NCBI RefSeq assembly: GCF_004023625.1
Contig: NZ_ML137710.1
Coordinates: 47,904 to 111,903 of the forward strand
Length of the DNA stretch: 64,000 nt
Reading direction: 5' to 3'
From: Streptomyces cavernae
GTDB taxonomy: Bacteria > Actinomycetota > Actinomycetes > Streptomycetales > Streptomycetaceae
This document shows, piece by piece, positions 17,614 through 26,319 of this stretch. Position 1 is the first letter of the stretch, and every line of letters starts with the position of its first letter. The translations under genes and the position numbers were made by a program. A model generated the notes under the pieces. It was given only the letters and a program-made list of their open reading frames with translations, was not told where the DNA came from and did no database searches.

Positions 17614-19203
17614 GTGTTCCGCAGCGAGTACGCAGATGTCCCGGCGATCGAACTCCCCATCCACGACGCGGTCCTGGGCCGGGCCGCCGAGTTCGGTGAC
17701 GCCCCCGCCCTGATCGACGCGGTGGACGGGACCACCGTCACCTACGAGCAACTGGACCGGTTCCACCGGCGGCTGGCCGCCGCGTTCGCCGACGCGGGCG
17801 TACGCAAGGGCGACGTCCTCGCCCTGCACAGCCCCAACACCATCGCCTTCCCCACGGCGTTCTACGCGGCCACGCGCGCCGGGGCGACCGTCACCACCGT
17901 GCATCCGCTCGCCACGGCGGAGGAACTAGGCAAGCAGTTGCGCGACTGTGCCGCCCGCTGGGTCGTCACCGTCTCACCGCTCCTGCAGACGGCCCGCGCG
18001 GCGGCCGAGCTCGCGGGCGGCATCAAGGAGATCTTCGTCTGCGACAGCGCACCCGGCCACCGCTCGCTGATCGACATGCTGGCCTCCGCCGCCCCCGAAC
18101 CCCGGATCGCCATCGACCCGGCCGAGGACGTCGCCGCCCTTCCTTACTCCTCAGGCACCACCGGCACCCCCAAGGGCGTGATGCTCACCCACCGCTCGAT
18201 CGCCACCAACCTCGCACAGCTCCAGCCGCTGATGCCGTTCCATCCCGGCGACCGCATCCTCGCCGTGCTGCCGTTCTTCCACATCTACGGTCTGACCGCC
18301 CTGATGAACGGGCCGCTCAGGCAGGGCGCCACGGTCGTCGTGCTGCCCCGCTTCGACCTCGACATCTTCCTCGCCGCGATCGAGGAGCACCGCATCACCG
18401 GCCTGTTCGTGGCCCCGCCGATTGTGCTCGCCCTCGCCAAGCACCCCAAGGTGGCCCAGTACGACCTGTCCTCCCTGAAGTACATCATCAGCGCCGCCGC
18501 CCCACTGGACGCGGCCACCGCCGAGGCCTGCTCCCGGCGGCTCCAACTGCCGCCGGTGGGCCAGGCGTACGGGATGACGGAGCTGTCGCCGGGCACGCAC
18601 GTCGTCCCGCGGGACGCCGTCGACCCGCCACCGGGGACGGTCGGCAAGCTGATCCCCCGCACCGAGATGCGGATCCTGTCCCTCGACGACCCCGCCAAGG
18701 ACGTCGGCGTCGGCGAGTCCGGCGAGATCGCCATCCGCGGCCCGCAGGTGATGAAGGGCTACCTCGGCCGCCCCGACGCCACCGCCGCGATGATCGACGA
18801 GAACGGCTGGCTGCACACCGGCGACGTCGGCCACGTCGACGCCGACGGCTGGCTGTTCGTCGTCGACCGCGTCAAGGAACTGATCAAGTACAAGGGCTTC
18901 CAGGTGGCCCCCGCCGAACTGGAGGCACTCCTGCTCACCCACCCCGGCATCGCGGACGCCGCCGTGATCGGCGTCTACGACGACGCCAACAACGAGGTGC
19001 CCCACGCCTACGTGGTGCGCCAGCCCACCGCGCCGGACCTCACCGAGAACGAGATCCTTATGTACGTAGCCGAACACGTCGCCCCCTACAAGCGCGTCCG
19101 GGCCGTCCACTTCATCGACGGCGTACCACGGGCCGCCTCCGGGAAGATCCTCCGCCGCGAACTGCGGGCGGACGCGGCGCAGCAGAGGGAGGGCGCCTCG
19201 TGA
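17614..19203 (+). CDS. 4-coumarate-CoA ligase family acyl-CoA synthetase
   Basis: 529 residues from a GTG at 17614 with AGGAGG eight bases upstream. The AMP-binding P-loop is YSSGTTGTPKGVMLTHRS near residue 179, followed by LPFFHIYGL, AYGMTELSPGTHV, the A8 motif GWLHTGDVGHVDADGWLFVV and the catalytic-lysine motif PRAASGKILRREL. It activates a carboxylic acid as its CoA thioester. It most resembles plant-like 4CL/medium-chain ligases, and in this operon it would supply the acyl-CoA (AtuH role). Confidence 0.92.
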   Translation: MFRSEYADVPAIELPIHDAVLGRAAEFGDAPALIDAVDGTTVTYEQLDRFHRRLAAAFADAGVRKGDVLALHSPNTIAFPTAFYAATRAGATVTTVHPLATAEELGKQLRDCAARWVVTVSPLLQTARAAAELAGGIKEIFVCDSAPGHRSLIDMLASAAPEPRIAIDPAEDVAALPYSSGTTGTPKGVMLTHRSIATNLAQLQPLMPFHPGDRILAVLPFFHIYGLTALMNGPLRQGATVVVLPRFDLDIFLAAIEEHRITGLFVAPPIVLALAKHPKVAQYDLSSLKYIISAAAPLDAATAEACSRRLQLPPVGQAYGMTELSPGTHVVPRDAVDPPPGTVGKLIPRTEMRILSLDDPAKDVGVGESGEIAIRGPQVMKGYLGRPDATAAMIDENGWLHTGDVGHVDADGWLFVVDRVKELIKYKGFQVAPAELEALLLTHPGIADAAVIGVYDDANNEVPHAYVVRQPTAPDLTENEILMYVAEHVAPYKRVRAVHFIDGVPRAASGKILRRELRADAAQQREGAS

Positions 19204-19934
19204 CCCTCGTGCACAGCGAACACGAACGGGGCATCACCACCCTCACCCTGGACTCGCCGGCAAACCGCAACGCCCTCTCCGCCCCGCTCGTCACCGAACT
19301 GGCCGAGGCGCTGACCGGATGCGGCAAGGACGCCGACGTCCGCGCCGTGGTCCTCACCCACACCGGCAACACGTTCTGCGCGGGAGCCGATCTGCGCGAC
19401 CCCCCGCACCCGGACGCGCTGGTGGCGCTGCTGCGGCAGATCGTGGAACTGCCCAAGCCCGTGGTGGCCCGGGTGACCGGGCATGTGCGGGCCGGAGGGC
19501 TCGGCCTGCTGGGCGCCTGCGACATCGCGGTCGCCTCCGCCGAGGCCACCTTCGCCTTCACGGAGGTGCGCATCGGAGTCGCCCCCGCGGTGATCTCCCT
19601 ACCCCTGCTGGCCCGCACCGACCCCCGCGCCCTGGCCCGCTACTACCTCACCGGGGAGAAGTTCGACGCGGCGGAGGCGGTCCGGGTCGGCCTGCTCACC
19701 GAGGCCGGCGACTACGCCGACGCGACGCTCGCACCCGTCCTGGACGGTCTGCGCCGCTCCTCCCCGCAGGGCCTGGCCGAGACGAAACGGCTGCTCACGG
19801 CTAGGGTGCTGGAGTCCTTCGACCGCGACGCGGCGACCCTGACCGAACTGTCGGCGCGGTTGTTCGCATCCGATCAGGCGCGCGAGGGGATGGCAGCCTT
19901 CCTCGAACGACGGGATCCCCCATGGGCGGAGTGA
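19200..19934 (+). CDS. Enoyl-CoA hydratase/isomerase family protein
   Basis: 244 residues, starting with a GTGA overlap on the ligase stop. Crotonase fold: TLDSPANRNALSAPLVTELA, oxyanion-hole CAGADLRDPPH, and GHVRAGGLGLLGACDIAVAS, FTEVRIGVAPAVIS. The second catalytic Glu is at the usual EVRIG position. By context it hydrates the carboxylated enoyl-CoA (AtuE/methylglutaconyl-CoA hydratase role). Confidence 0.9.
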   Translation: MTLVHSEHERGITTLTLDSPANRNALSAPLVTELAEALTGCGKDADVRAVVLTHTGNTFCAGADLRDPPHPDALVALLRQIVELPKPVVARVTGHVRAGGLGLLGACDIAVASAEATFAFTEVRIGVAPAVISLPLLARTDPRALARYYLTGEKFDAAEAVRVGLLTEAGDYADATLAPVLDGLRRSSPQGLAETKRLLTARVLESFDRDAATLTELSARLFASDQAREGMAAFLERRDPPWAE

Positions 19935-20869
19935 ACACGGCCGCTACGAAAGCGGTCGACCGTGTTTCCGGCGAACGCACTGCCGCAGGCGGTGCTCCCG
20001 GAGACCACGCTCCCGCAGGCGGTGCTTCCGGAGACGGTGCTTCGGGAGGCGGTGCTCCGGGAGGCGGTGCTTCCGCAGGGGGCGCTCCCGGTGCTCCCGG
20101 CGATCGTGCTTCCGCAGGGGGCGCTCCCGCAGACCGCGCTCCCGCAGGCGGTGCTTCGGGAGACGGTGCTTCCGGAGACGGTGCTTCGGGAGGCGGTGCT
20201 TCGGGAGGCGGTGCTTCCGCAGAGGGCGCTCCCGGTGCTCCCGGCGATCGTGCTTCCGCAGGGGGCGCTCCCGCAGACCGCGCTCCCGGCGATCGTGTGC
20301 CCAAGCAGGACCGCAGCCGGGCCACCCGGCAGCGGCTCCTGCAGGCCGCCGTGTGCTGCCTCGCCGAACACGGCTGGGCGGGCTCCACGGTCTCGGTGGT
20401 CGCCGAACGGGCCGGGGTCTCGCGGGGCGCCGCCCAGCACCACTTCCCGACCCGGGAGGACCTCTTCACGGCGGCCGTCGAGTACGTCGCCGAACAGCGC
20501 TCGACCGCGATCCGCGCGCTCTTCCCGCAGGGCGCGGGGGACCGCCGGGCGGTGGTGGCCGCCCTGGTCGACCTCTACACCGGACCGCTCTTCCGGGCCG
20601 CGCTCCAGCTGTGGGTGGCCGCGTCGAACGAGGAGCAGCTGCGGTCCCGGGTGACCGAGCTGGAGGCCCGGCTCGGCCGCGAGACGCACCGTATGGCGGT
20701 CGACCTGCTGGGCGCGGACGAGTCCCGCCCCGGCGTGCGCGAGACCGTCCAGGGTCTGCTGGACATGGCCCGCGGGCTGGGTCTGGCCAACCTGCTCACG
20801 GACGACGCGGCCCGCCGGAAGAGCGTGTTGGACCAGTGGGCCAGGATCCTGGACGGGACCCTGAGCTGA
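19931..20869 (+). CDS. TetR family regulator with a long repeat-encoded N-terminus
   Basis: The core regulator (about 190 residues from 20297) has a normal TetR HTH: QDRSRATRQRLLQAAVCCLA, then STVSVVAERAGVSRGAAQHH and FPTREDLFTAAVEY. The same frame runs back through 110 Gly/Ala/Ser/Asp/Pro residues encoded by 15-bp repeats, to a GTG at 19931 that overlaps the hydratase stop as GTGA. An internal GTG at 20297 gives the usual family length. Neither start has a clear ribosome site, so the start is undecided; the long one is given because of coupling. It is the likely regulator of the operon. Confidence 0.82.
   Translation: MNTAATKAVDRVSGERTAAGGAPGDHAPAGGASGDGASGGGAPGGGASAGGAPGAPGDRASAGGAPADRAPAGGASGDGASGDGASGGGASGGGASAEGAPGAPGDRASAGGAPADRAPGDRVPKQDRSRATRQRLLQAAVCCLAEHGWAGSTVSVVAERAGVSRGAAQHHFPTREDLFTAAVEYVAEQRSTAIRALFPQGAGDRRAVVAALVDLYTGPLFRAALQLWVAASNEEQLRSRVTELEARLGRETHRMAVDLLGADESRPGVRETVQGLLDMARGLGLANLLTDDAARRKSVLDQWARILDGTLS
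19965..20292. repeat. 15-bp minisatellite at the TetR 5' end
   Basis: About 20 degenerate units of the type GGTGCTTCCGGAGAC. Two exact 64-base copies (20080-20143 and 20224-20287) lie 144 bases apart. All unit lengths are multiples of three, so several frames on both strands stay open. Long reverse-strand frames here are a by-product. Confidence 0.85.
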
Positions 20870-21021
20870 GAGCAACGGCACCTGAGGCTCTGAGAGTGAC
20901 GGGACCTGGGGTCTGACGGGCCGGGGTTCTGCGAGCGACGGGACCATGGGCCGAGGGCGGTTTGTGCTGCTTCGGGCACCCTTGTGCGGGGGAGCCCACG
21001 GGAGCCCATGGACGCGGCCCC

Positions 21022-21750
21022 TCAGGGACTGAGCCGCTCCACCCGCCACGACCCGTCCGGCTCCGCCACGTACAGCAGCCGGTCATGGAGCCGGTTCGCA
21101 CGCCCCTGCCAGAACTCCATCGTCCGGGGAACGATCCGGAAACCGCCCCAGTTCGGGGGCACCGGCACCTGTTCCCCCTCCGGGTAGCGGGTGCTCAGCT
21201 CCTCGTACGCGGCGTCGAGCTCCGCCCGGGAGGCAATCACGGAGGACTGTGCGCTGGCCCAGGCGCCGAGCTGGGAGCCATGCGGCCGGGTGCGGAAGTA
21301 CGCGGCCGTCTCGTCCCGCCCGGTGCGCCGTGCCGTACCCGTCACGATCACCTGGCGGGCCATCGCGTGCCAGGGGAAGAGCAGCGAGACGAACGGGTTG
21401 CGGGCCAGGTCCCGAGCCTTGCGGGAGTCGTAGTTCGTGTAGAAGACGAAGCCCTGGGCGTCGTACGCCTTCATCAGCACCGTACGGGAGCTGGGGCGCC
21501 CCTCCGCGTCGGCCGTGGAGACGACCATGGCGTTCGGTTCGTGGACGAAGCCGTGTGCGGCGGCCAGCGCCGCCTGGTCGAACCACCGTGCGAACTGCTC
21601 CATGGGTTCCGGAGCCAGACTCGACTCGTCCAGGCCCTCCGCGCGATACGCCTTGCGCATCTCGGCGGGGTCCAGCTGTGCGGCGGTGGCTGCGGTATCA
21701 GGGGGGAGGCGGTCGGTCACGCGGTCATCTTGCCGTATCCACGCGGTCAC
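21022..21750 (-). CDS. pdxH: Pyridoxamine 5'-phosphate oxidase
   Basis: 242 residues from a GTG with GGGGAG upstream. FMN-dependent PdxH family: [59 protein letters not shown], and the C-terminal signature [15 protein letters not shown]. It makes pyridoxal phosphate from pyridoxamine or pyridoxine phosphate. The full family length is present. It faces away from the citrate synthase gene across a 339-base gap. Confidence 0.95.
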   Translation of the reverse strand: MTAWIRQDDRVTDRLPPDTAATAAQLDPAEMRKAYRAEGLDESSLAPEPMEQFARWFDQAALAAAHGFVHEPNAMVVSTADAEGRPSSRTVLMKAYDAQGFVFYTNYDSRKARDLARNPFVSLLFPWHAMARQVIVTGTARRTGRDETAAYFRTRPHGSQLGAWASAQSSVIASRAELDAAYEELSTRYPEGEQVPVPPNWGGFRIVPRTMEFWQGRANRLHDRLLYVAEPDGSWRVERLSP

Positions 21751-22089
21751 GCGGCGCGCTCCCCAGGATCCGCGCCCTCCGCCCGCGCCGCACTCCCCCC
21801 GGGTGCCACGGCGTACTCCCGGGTAGCGTGGGCTTCGTCACTGCATGGCACTCAGTGCCGCGACCTCTCCCCAAAGGTGGCACTCAGGGATATCGTGCTG
21901 CTGCCGTCCCGGTTGGGTGACCCCCGGCCGCACGGGGCATCACCGGAGTGACCGAATCGGATCACGAGTCCTTCGAAGTGGCCGTGGAACCGATCGGAAA
22001 CCTCACACATCCGATCCGAACTGCTCCAAGATCCAGCGCCGCATCACCCGAACGACCTACCTGTCGTACACATCATGAGGAGCCGCCTG
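21751..22089. other. Divergent intergenic region with palindrome GGCACTCAGTGCC
   Basis: No gene seen. At 21847-21859 is a perfect palindrome, GGCACT-C-AGTGCC, and 29 bases after it TGGCACTCAG recurs (21888-21897). These may be operator elements for pdxH or citrate synthase. The remainder shows no recognisable feature. Confidence 0.4.
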
Positions 22090-23190
22090 ATGTCCGACTT
22101 CGTACCCGGACTCGAAGGAGTCATCGCGTTCGAGACGGAGATCGCCGAACCCGACAAGGAAGGCGGCGCACTCCGCTACAGGGGCGTCGACATCGAGGAT
22201 CTCGTCGGCCACGTCTCGTTCGGCAACGTCTGGGGGCTGCTCGTCGACGGCGCCTTCAACCCCGGCCTGCCGCCCGCCGAGCCCTTCCCGATCCCCGTGC
22301 ACTCCGGCGACATCCGCGTGGACGTCCAGTCGGCGCTCGCCATGCTGGCCCCCGTCTGGGGCCTCCAACCACTCCTCGACATCGACGAGGCCCAGGCCCG
22401 CGACGACCTCGCCCGCGCCGCCGTCATGGCCCTCTCCTACGTCGCCCAGTCCGCCCGCGGCCAGGGCCTGCCCATGGTGCCCCAACGCGAGATCGACAAG
22501 GCCCACTCGATCACCGAACGCTTCATGATCCGCTGGCGGGGCGAACCCGACCCCAAGCACGTCAAGGCCGTGGACGCCTACTGGACGTCCGCCGCGGAAC
22601 ACGGCATGAACGCCTCCACCTTCACCGCCCGCGTGATCGCCTCCACCGGCGCGGACGTCGCCGCCGCCCTCTCCGGCGCCGTCGGCGCGATGTCCGGCCC
22701 GCTGCACGGCGGCGCCCCCTCCCGGGTCCTCGGCATGATCGAGGAGATCGAGCGCACGGGCGACGCCGAGGCCTACGTCAAACAAGCCCTCGACCGAGGC
22801 GAACGCCTCATGGGCTTCGGCCACCGCGTCTACCGCGCCGAAGACCCACGCGCCCGCGTCCTGCGCCGCACCGCCCGCGAACTGGGCGCGCCCCGCTTCG
22901 AGATCGCCGAAGCACTGGAGAAGGCGGCCCTGGAAGAACTCCACAACCGCCGACCGGACCGCGTCCTCGCCACCAACGTCGAGTTCTGGGCCGCCATCGT
23001 CCTGGACTTCGCCGACGTCCCGGCGCACATGTTCACCTCGATGTTCACCTGCGCCCGCACCGCCGGCTGGTCGGCCCACATCCTCGAACAGAAGCGCACC
23101 GGCCGCCTCGTCCGCCCCTCGGCCCGCTACATCGGCCCCGGCTCACGCAACCCGCAGGAAATCGAGGGCTACGAGGACATCGCACACTGA
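22090..23190 (+). CDS. Citrate synthase 2 family protein
   Basis: 366 residues from an ATG with AGGAG upstream. The N-terminus, FVPGLEGVIAFETEIAEPDK, then ALRYRGVDIEDLVG, fits type II citrate synthases. Catalytic motifs: SGPLHGGAPSRV (His near residue 206), GFGHRVYRAEDPRA (His near 246) and LDFADVPAHMFTSMF (Asp). It condenses acetyl-CoA or a related acyl-CoA with oxaloacetate. This short actinobacterial paralogue may be a secondary citrate or methylcitrate synthase. It stands alone before the SIS gene. Confidence 0.93.
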   Translation: MSDFVPGLEGVIAFETEIAEPDKEGGALRYRGVDIEDLVGHVSFGNVWGLLVDGAFNPGLPPAEPFPIPVHSGDIRVDVQSALAMLAPVWGLQPLLDIDEAQARDDLARAAVMALSYVAQSARGQGLPMVPQREIDKAHSITERFMIRWRGEPDPKHVKAVDAYWTSAAEHGMNASTFTARVIASTGADVAAALSGAVGAMSGPLHGGAPSRVLGMIEEIERTGDAEAYVKQALDRGERLMGFGHRVYRAEDPRARVLRRTARELGAPRFEIAEALEKAALEELHNRRPDRVLATNVEFWAAIVLDFADVPAHMFTSMFTCARTAGWSAHILEQKRTGRLVRPSARYIGPGSRNPQEIEGYEDIAH

Positions 23191-23229
23191 CCCCGGCGAC
23201 CGCCCCGTCGCCCAACCCCCGCCCCCGTA

Positions 23230-23255
23230 TTGACATCACAGTGGTTTAGACCGCA
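23230..23255 (+). promoter_or_regulatory. TTGACA -35 box with overlapping DasR-like (dre) site
   Basis: TTGACA at 23230-23235 is followed at 23240-23255 by AGTGGTTTAGACCGCA. The DasR consensus in Streptomyces is close to ACTGGTCTAGACCACT; this site matches the core GGT-TAGACC in a palindromic layout. DasR (GntR) represses amino-sugar genes. The next gene, an SIS-domain sugar-phosphate protein, fits that regulon. Assignment is by motif resemblance only. Confidence 0.5.
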
Positions 23256-23324
23256 ACGTGATCCGCACACTTCCGCACACCGCGGAGCGGACCATGCGCC
23301 GACTGCGACGAAGGGGCTTCGGGG

Positions 23325-24080
23325 ATGGGTGACGGCGGGCTGGCCGAGGAGTTCTTCGGGGCCGCGATCCGACTGCTGGAACGCGTACGGGACGAGGAGG
23401 CCGAGAACATCGCCGCCGCCGGCGCACTCGTCGCGGACACCGTCGCCGACGGAGGCCGGCTCTTCGCCTTCGGCGCCGGCCACTCCTCCCTCGCCGCACA
23501 GGACATCGTCTACCGCGCGGGCGGCCTCGCCCTGATGAACCTGCTCGCCGTCCCCGGCGCGGTGGGCGTGGACGTCATGCCCGCCACACTGGGCTCCGCC
23601 CTGGAGCGCGTCGAAGGCCTCGCCGGCGCCGTCCTGGACACCTCGCCCGCCCGGTCCGGCGATCTCCTCGTCATCATCTCCCTCTCCGGCCGCAACGCCC
23701 TCCCCGTGGAGATGGCCGTCAACGCCCGCGCCCTCGGCCTCAAGGTCATCGGCGTCACCTCGGTGGCCTACGCGACGCAGACCAAGTCACGCCACGCATC
23801 CGGCACCTACCTCAAGGACCACTGCGACGTCGTGCTCGACTCGAAGATCGGCATCGGCGACGCGGAACTCTCCCTCGACACCATCCCCGCCCCCTTCGCC
23901 CCCGCCTCCACGGTGGTGACGTCCGCCCTGCTCCAGTCCGTCATGGCCACGGCCGCGGGCAGCCTCGCCGAACGCGGCATCGAACCCCCCATGCTCCGCT
24001 CGGGCAACGTCGACGGAGGACACGAGTGGAACGGTCGGGTCTTCACGGAGTACGCGGACCGCATCTTCTACCGCAGGTAG
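23325..24080 (+). CDS. SIS-domain phosphosugar-binding protein
   Basis: 251 residues. The SIS fold is clear: GGRLFAFGAGHSSLAAQDIV (sugar-phosphate loop near residues 46-62), SGDLLVIISLSGRNALPVEM and LKVIGVTSVAYATQT. It resembles MurQ/GmhA-like and UPF0309 proteins. It probably isomerises or senses an amino-sugar phosphate. The DasR-like site upstream supports a link to N-acetylglucosamine or cell-wall sugars. No other enzyme domain is present. Confidence 0.88.
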   Translation: MGDGGLAEEFFGAAIRLLERVRDEEAENIAAAGALVADTVADGGRLFAFGAGHSSLAAQDIVYRAGGLALMNLLAVPGAVGVDVMPATLGSALERVEGLAGAVLDTSPARSGDLLVIISLSGRNALPVEMAVNARALGLKVIGVTSVAYATQTKSRHASGTYLKDHCDVVLDSKIGIGDAELSLDTIPAPFAPASTVVTSALLQSVMATAAGSLAERGIEPPMLRSGNVDGGHEWNGRVFTEYADRIFYRR

Positions 24081-24198
24081 AAGCCTTTGGGCGGCAGCGC
24101 CCCACCGACCGGAGAACCACGCGAGGTACCGCCGGCAGCCAAGCCAGCACGGACGTCGACGGCGATCGCGCACATCACCGCGCCCATCGCCGCGCGCG

Positions 24199-25623
24199 TT
24201 ACCCGGCCGCCGCCCCCTGCCCCCGCCCCGGCCCGCTCGCCGCCCTCGCTCCCACACCCGCCAGATCCAGCGCGGAAGCGATCCGTACCGCCACGTCCTC
24301 CGCGTAGACAGCGTCCGAACGCTCGAACTGCGTACGACTCGCACCCCTGAGAAACGTCACGACACCCAGCGTCCGCCCCCGGCTGCGCAGCACCGCGCAC
24401 AGCGCGTGAACACTGTCGGCCGACCACTGCCGGGCCAGCGCCCACTCACGAGCGGCCTCCGGAGACGACGCACCCGCACCGGCCCGCACCGACCCCGCAC
24501 GCTCCACGCACTGCAGCGCCGGATGCCCCTCCTCGTACCGCACGGGAATCCCCGCCGCCCGACCCGCCGGCACACTCGGCCCCGGCGCACCGGACGGCGT
24601 CGCCGCCGCCCGCACCAGCCGCACCGGACCCTCACCGTCGACCGCCGCACCACCCGCCACCAGATCGATCAGCGCGTGGTCGGCGAAACCCGCGAGCGCG
24701 AAGTCCAGATGGACGGTCGCCGCCTCATACGGGTCCTCACATTCCGCGGCCGCACGACCCGCCCGATGCAACTGGTTCGAACGGAAGCGCAACTGAGCCG
24801 CCTCCTGCTCCGTCTGCTTGGCCTCCGTGACGTCCTGGAAGAGCCAGCCCACACCCAACGGCACCGGCTCCTCCGCCAACGGGGAAGCCAACCGCAGAAA
24901 ACCGCTCCGCCAGCAACGGCGCCTCTCACCCTCCGGCGTCCGCACCGTCACCCACAACTCCGCCGGGGCCGGCGGCGCACCCTCCGCCAGAACGTGCACC
25001 AGCGCGTTCTCCAACTCCTCCACACCCTGGGACAACAACTCCCCCAGCGGACGTCCGAGAACCGCCGTCCGCGTCATACCGAAGTCACGCGCCGCATGAG
25101 CGTTGACCACCGCGGGCCGAAGATCCGCGTCGACGAGCACCACACCCCACGAGGCATCCTCGAACAACGCCTCACTCAACGCGATCGACCGCTCCAGATC
25201 TATCTGGGCGTGCACCTCACTGAACGCGCAGTACAGACCCGCGGGCTTCCCATCGGCCCCCCGGACGGCGGCGGACTGCGTCCGCACCAAAACCCGCCCC
25301 CCGTCCTTGGTCAGCAACGCGAACTCGTGCACCTGACGTCCGGGCGCATGCATCGCGGACATCAGCCGCCCCTCGACCTCCTCGGCGTCCGCCGTCCGCA
25401 CCGCCCACCCCGCGAAGCCACGCCGCCCGACCGCCTCGGCGGCACTCCAGCCCAGGATCCGCTCCGCCTCCCGGTTCCAGTGCGTGACGACCCCGTCGGC
25501 GTCGAACGCGCACAACGCGGCGTCCATCCCGTCGAGCAGAGCCGCCAGCAAATCGGCACCATCCCGCTCGGGCTCGCCGGGCCCCAGCTCATCAGTGGTC
25601 CCACTACGCCGGGAAGCACTCAC
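24199..25623 (-). CDS. PAS-PAS-GAF-like sensory protein without output domain
   Basis: 474 residues from a GTG at 25623 with AGGGGG eight bases upstream; an ATG 10 codons earlier (25653) is possible. The first PAS is near residues 25-140 (AFDADGVVTHWNREAERILG). The second is near 150-270 (DASWGVVLVDADLRPAVVNA, and a PAC-like GWLFQDVTEAKQTEQEAAQL). A C-terminal GAF-like domain ends in GVVTFLRGASRTQFERSD. No kinase, phosphatase or DNA-binding domain follows, although relatives often carry SpoIIE phosphatase or kinase domains. It may act through a partner protein. Confidence 0.82.
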   Translation of the reverse strand: MSASRRSGTTDELGPGEPERDGADLLAALLDGMDAALCAFDADGVVTHWNREAERILGWSAAEAVGRRGFAGWAVRTADAEEVEGRLMSAMHAPGRQVHEFALLTKDGGRVLVRTQSAAVRGADGKPAGLYCAFSEVHAQIDLERSIALSEALFEDASWGVVLVDADLRPAVVNAHAARDFGMTRTAVLGRPLGELLSQGVEELENALVHVLAEGAPPAPAELWVTVRTPEGERRRCWRSGFLRLASPLAEEPVPLGVGWLFQDVTEAKQTEQEAAQLRFRSNQLHRAGRAAAECEDPYEAATVHLDFALAGFADHALIDLVAGGAAVDGEGPVRLVRAAATPSGAPGPSVPAGRAAGIPVRYEEGHPALQCVERAGSVRAGAGASSPEAAREWALARQWSADSVHALCAVLRSRGRTLGVVTFLRGASRTQFERSDAVYAEDVAVRIASALDLAGVGARAASGPGRGQGAAAG

Positions 25624-25653
25624 CTGGACCCCCTGCAGGCTGCGTACGCACAT

Positions 25654-26022
25654 ACCGCGCGCTTGTCATCCACTACAAATCATTCAACTCGAACGTGACG
25701 AGGGCCACATCGAGTTCCAGCAACTTCAAAAGAAAAGGTTGCCCACCGCAAGCCCACCCCAGTCACCAGGACAAACACCAACATCCCGCAAGAGCCCGGC
25801 AGCCGCCCCACCCACCCCCGCCACAGCCCACCCGCACAACCGCAGGGGCACACCCCCCGAAGCCCCCTCACTGCCCCCGCCGAGACTGGCCGAAATGATC
25901 GCTTGCCTGTCCCTGGAAGTCGTTTCCGCCCGCTGAGAAGGGAGGTCACTCGCTCCCCGGCCACAAACCGGAGCCTGAGCCGCACAGCGGTCAGTCACAG
26001 AGTGACCAGCCCAAGTCATTGA
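25654..26022. other. Gene-free region before the iscB remnant
   Basis: No supportable gene. It contains an inverted repeat GGTCACTC (25944-25951) / GAGTGACC (26000-26007) and the small palindrome GTCAC-AGA-GTGAC (25994-26006). The last dozen codons before 26019 read ...QPKS, which resembles the LPKS segment of IscB, so the iscB remnant may begin here in another frame. Confidence 0.35.
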
Positions 26023-26310
26023 CGTGGCTCGTACGCCCGCACCACCCCGGACCGCTACGGATTCCCCCGACTGCGGCGGTCCCGCGCCGAGCAGCACTTC
26101 GGGTTCGGCACAGGAGATCTTGTACGGGCCGTGGTCCCGACCGGAAAGTGGGCCGGTACCTGGACCGGACGTATCTCGGTTCGTGCCCGGGGACAGCACA
26201 GCCTTGCGACACCGAGCGGCCGCATCAACGTCTCCTACTGGAACCTGCGGCTTCTGCAGCGCGGTGACGGATACGGGTACTCCACCCAGCTGGAGGTCGT
26301 GCCCGTCTGA
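26023..26310 (+). pseudogene. Remnant of an IscB-type RNA-guided nuclease gene (C-terminal part)
   Basis: An open stretch of about 95 codons ends at a TGA at 26308-26310 and has no start. It reads RGSYARTTPDRYGFPRLR, then HFGFGTGDLVRAVVPTGKWA, GTWTGRISVRARGQHSLATP and SYWNLRLLQRGDGYGYSTQ. These are the conserved C-terminal motifs of IscB (RGSY...YGFPR, GFxTGDxVRAVVPxGK, GRxxVRxxGxxxxxTxxG, LLQRADGYxY). The bridge helix, RuvC and HNH parts are gone, and just upstream the reading changes frame. It is a dead fragment of an IS200/IS605-associated nuclease. No transposase remains. Confidence 0.82.
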
Positions 26311-26319
26311 AAAAACCGG

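Noticed and set aside
19874..21049. Reverse-strand 391-residue frame
   Set aside because: It runs through the 15-bp repeats and antisense to TetR, with low-complexity composition only.
25994..26006. Target-site duplication or terminal repeat of an IS element at GTCAC-AGA-GTGAC
   Set aside because: IS200/IS605 elements have subterminal hairpins and no duplication, and no matching right-end hairpin was found, so it is left only as a palindrome.
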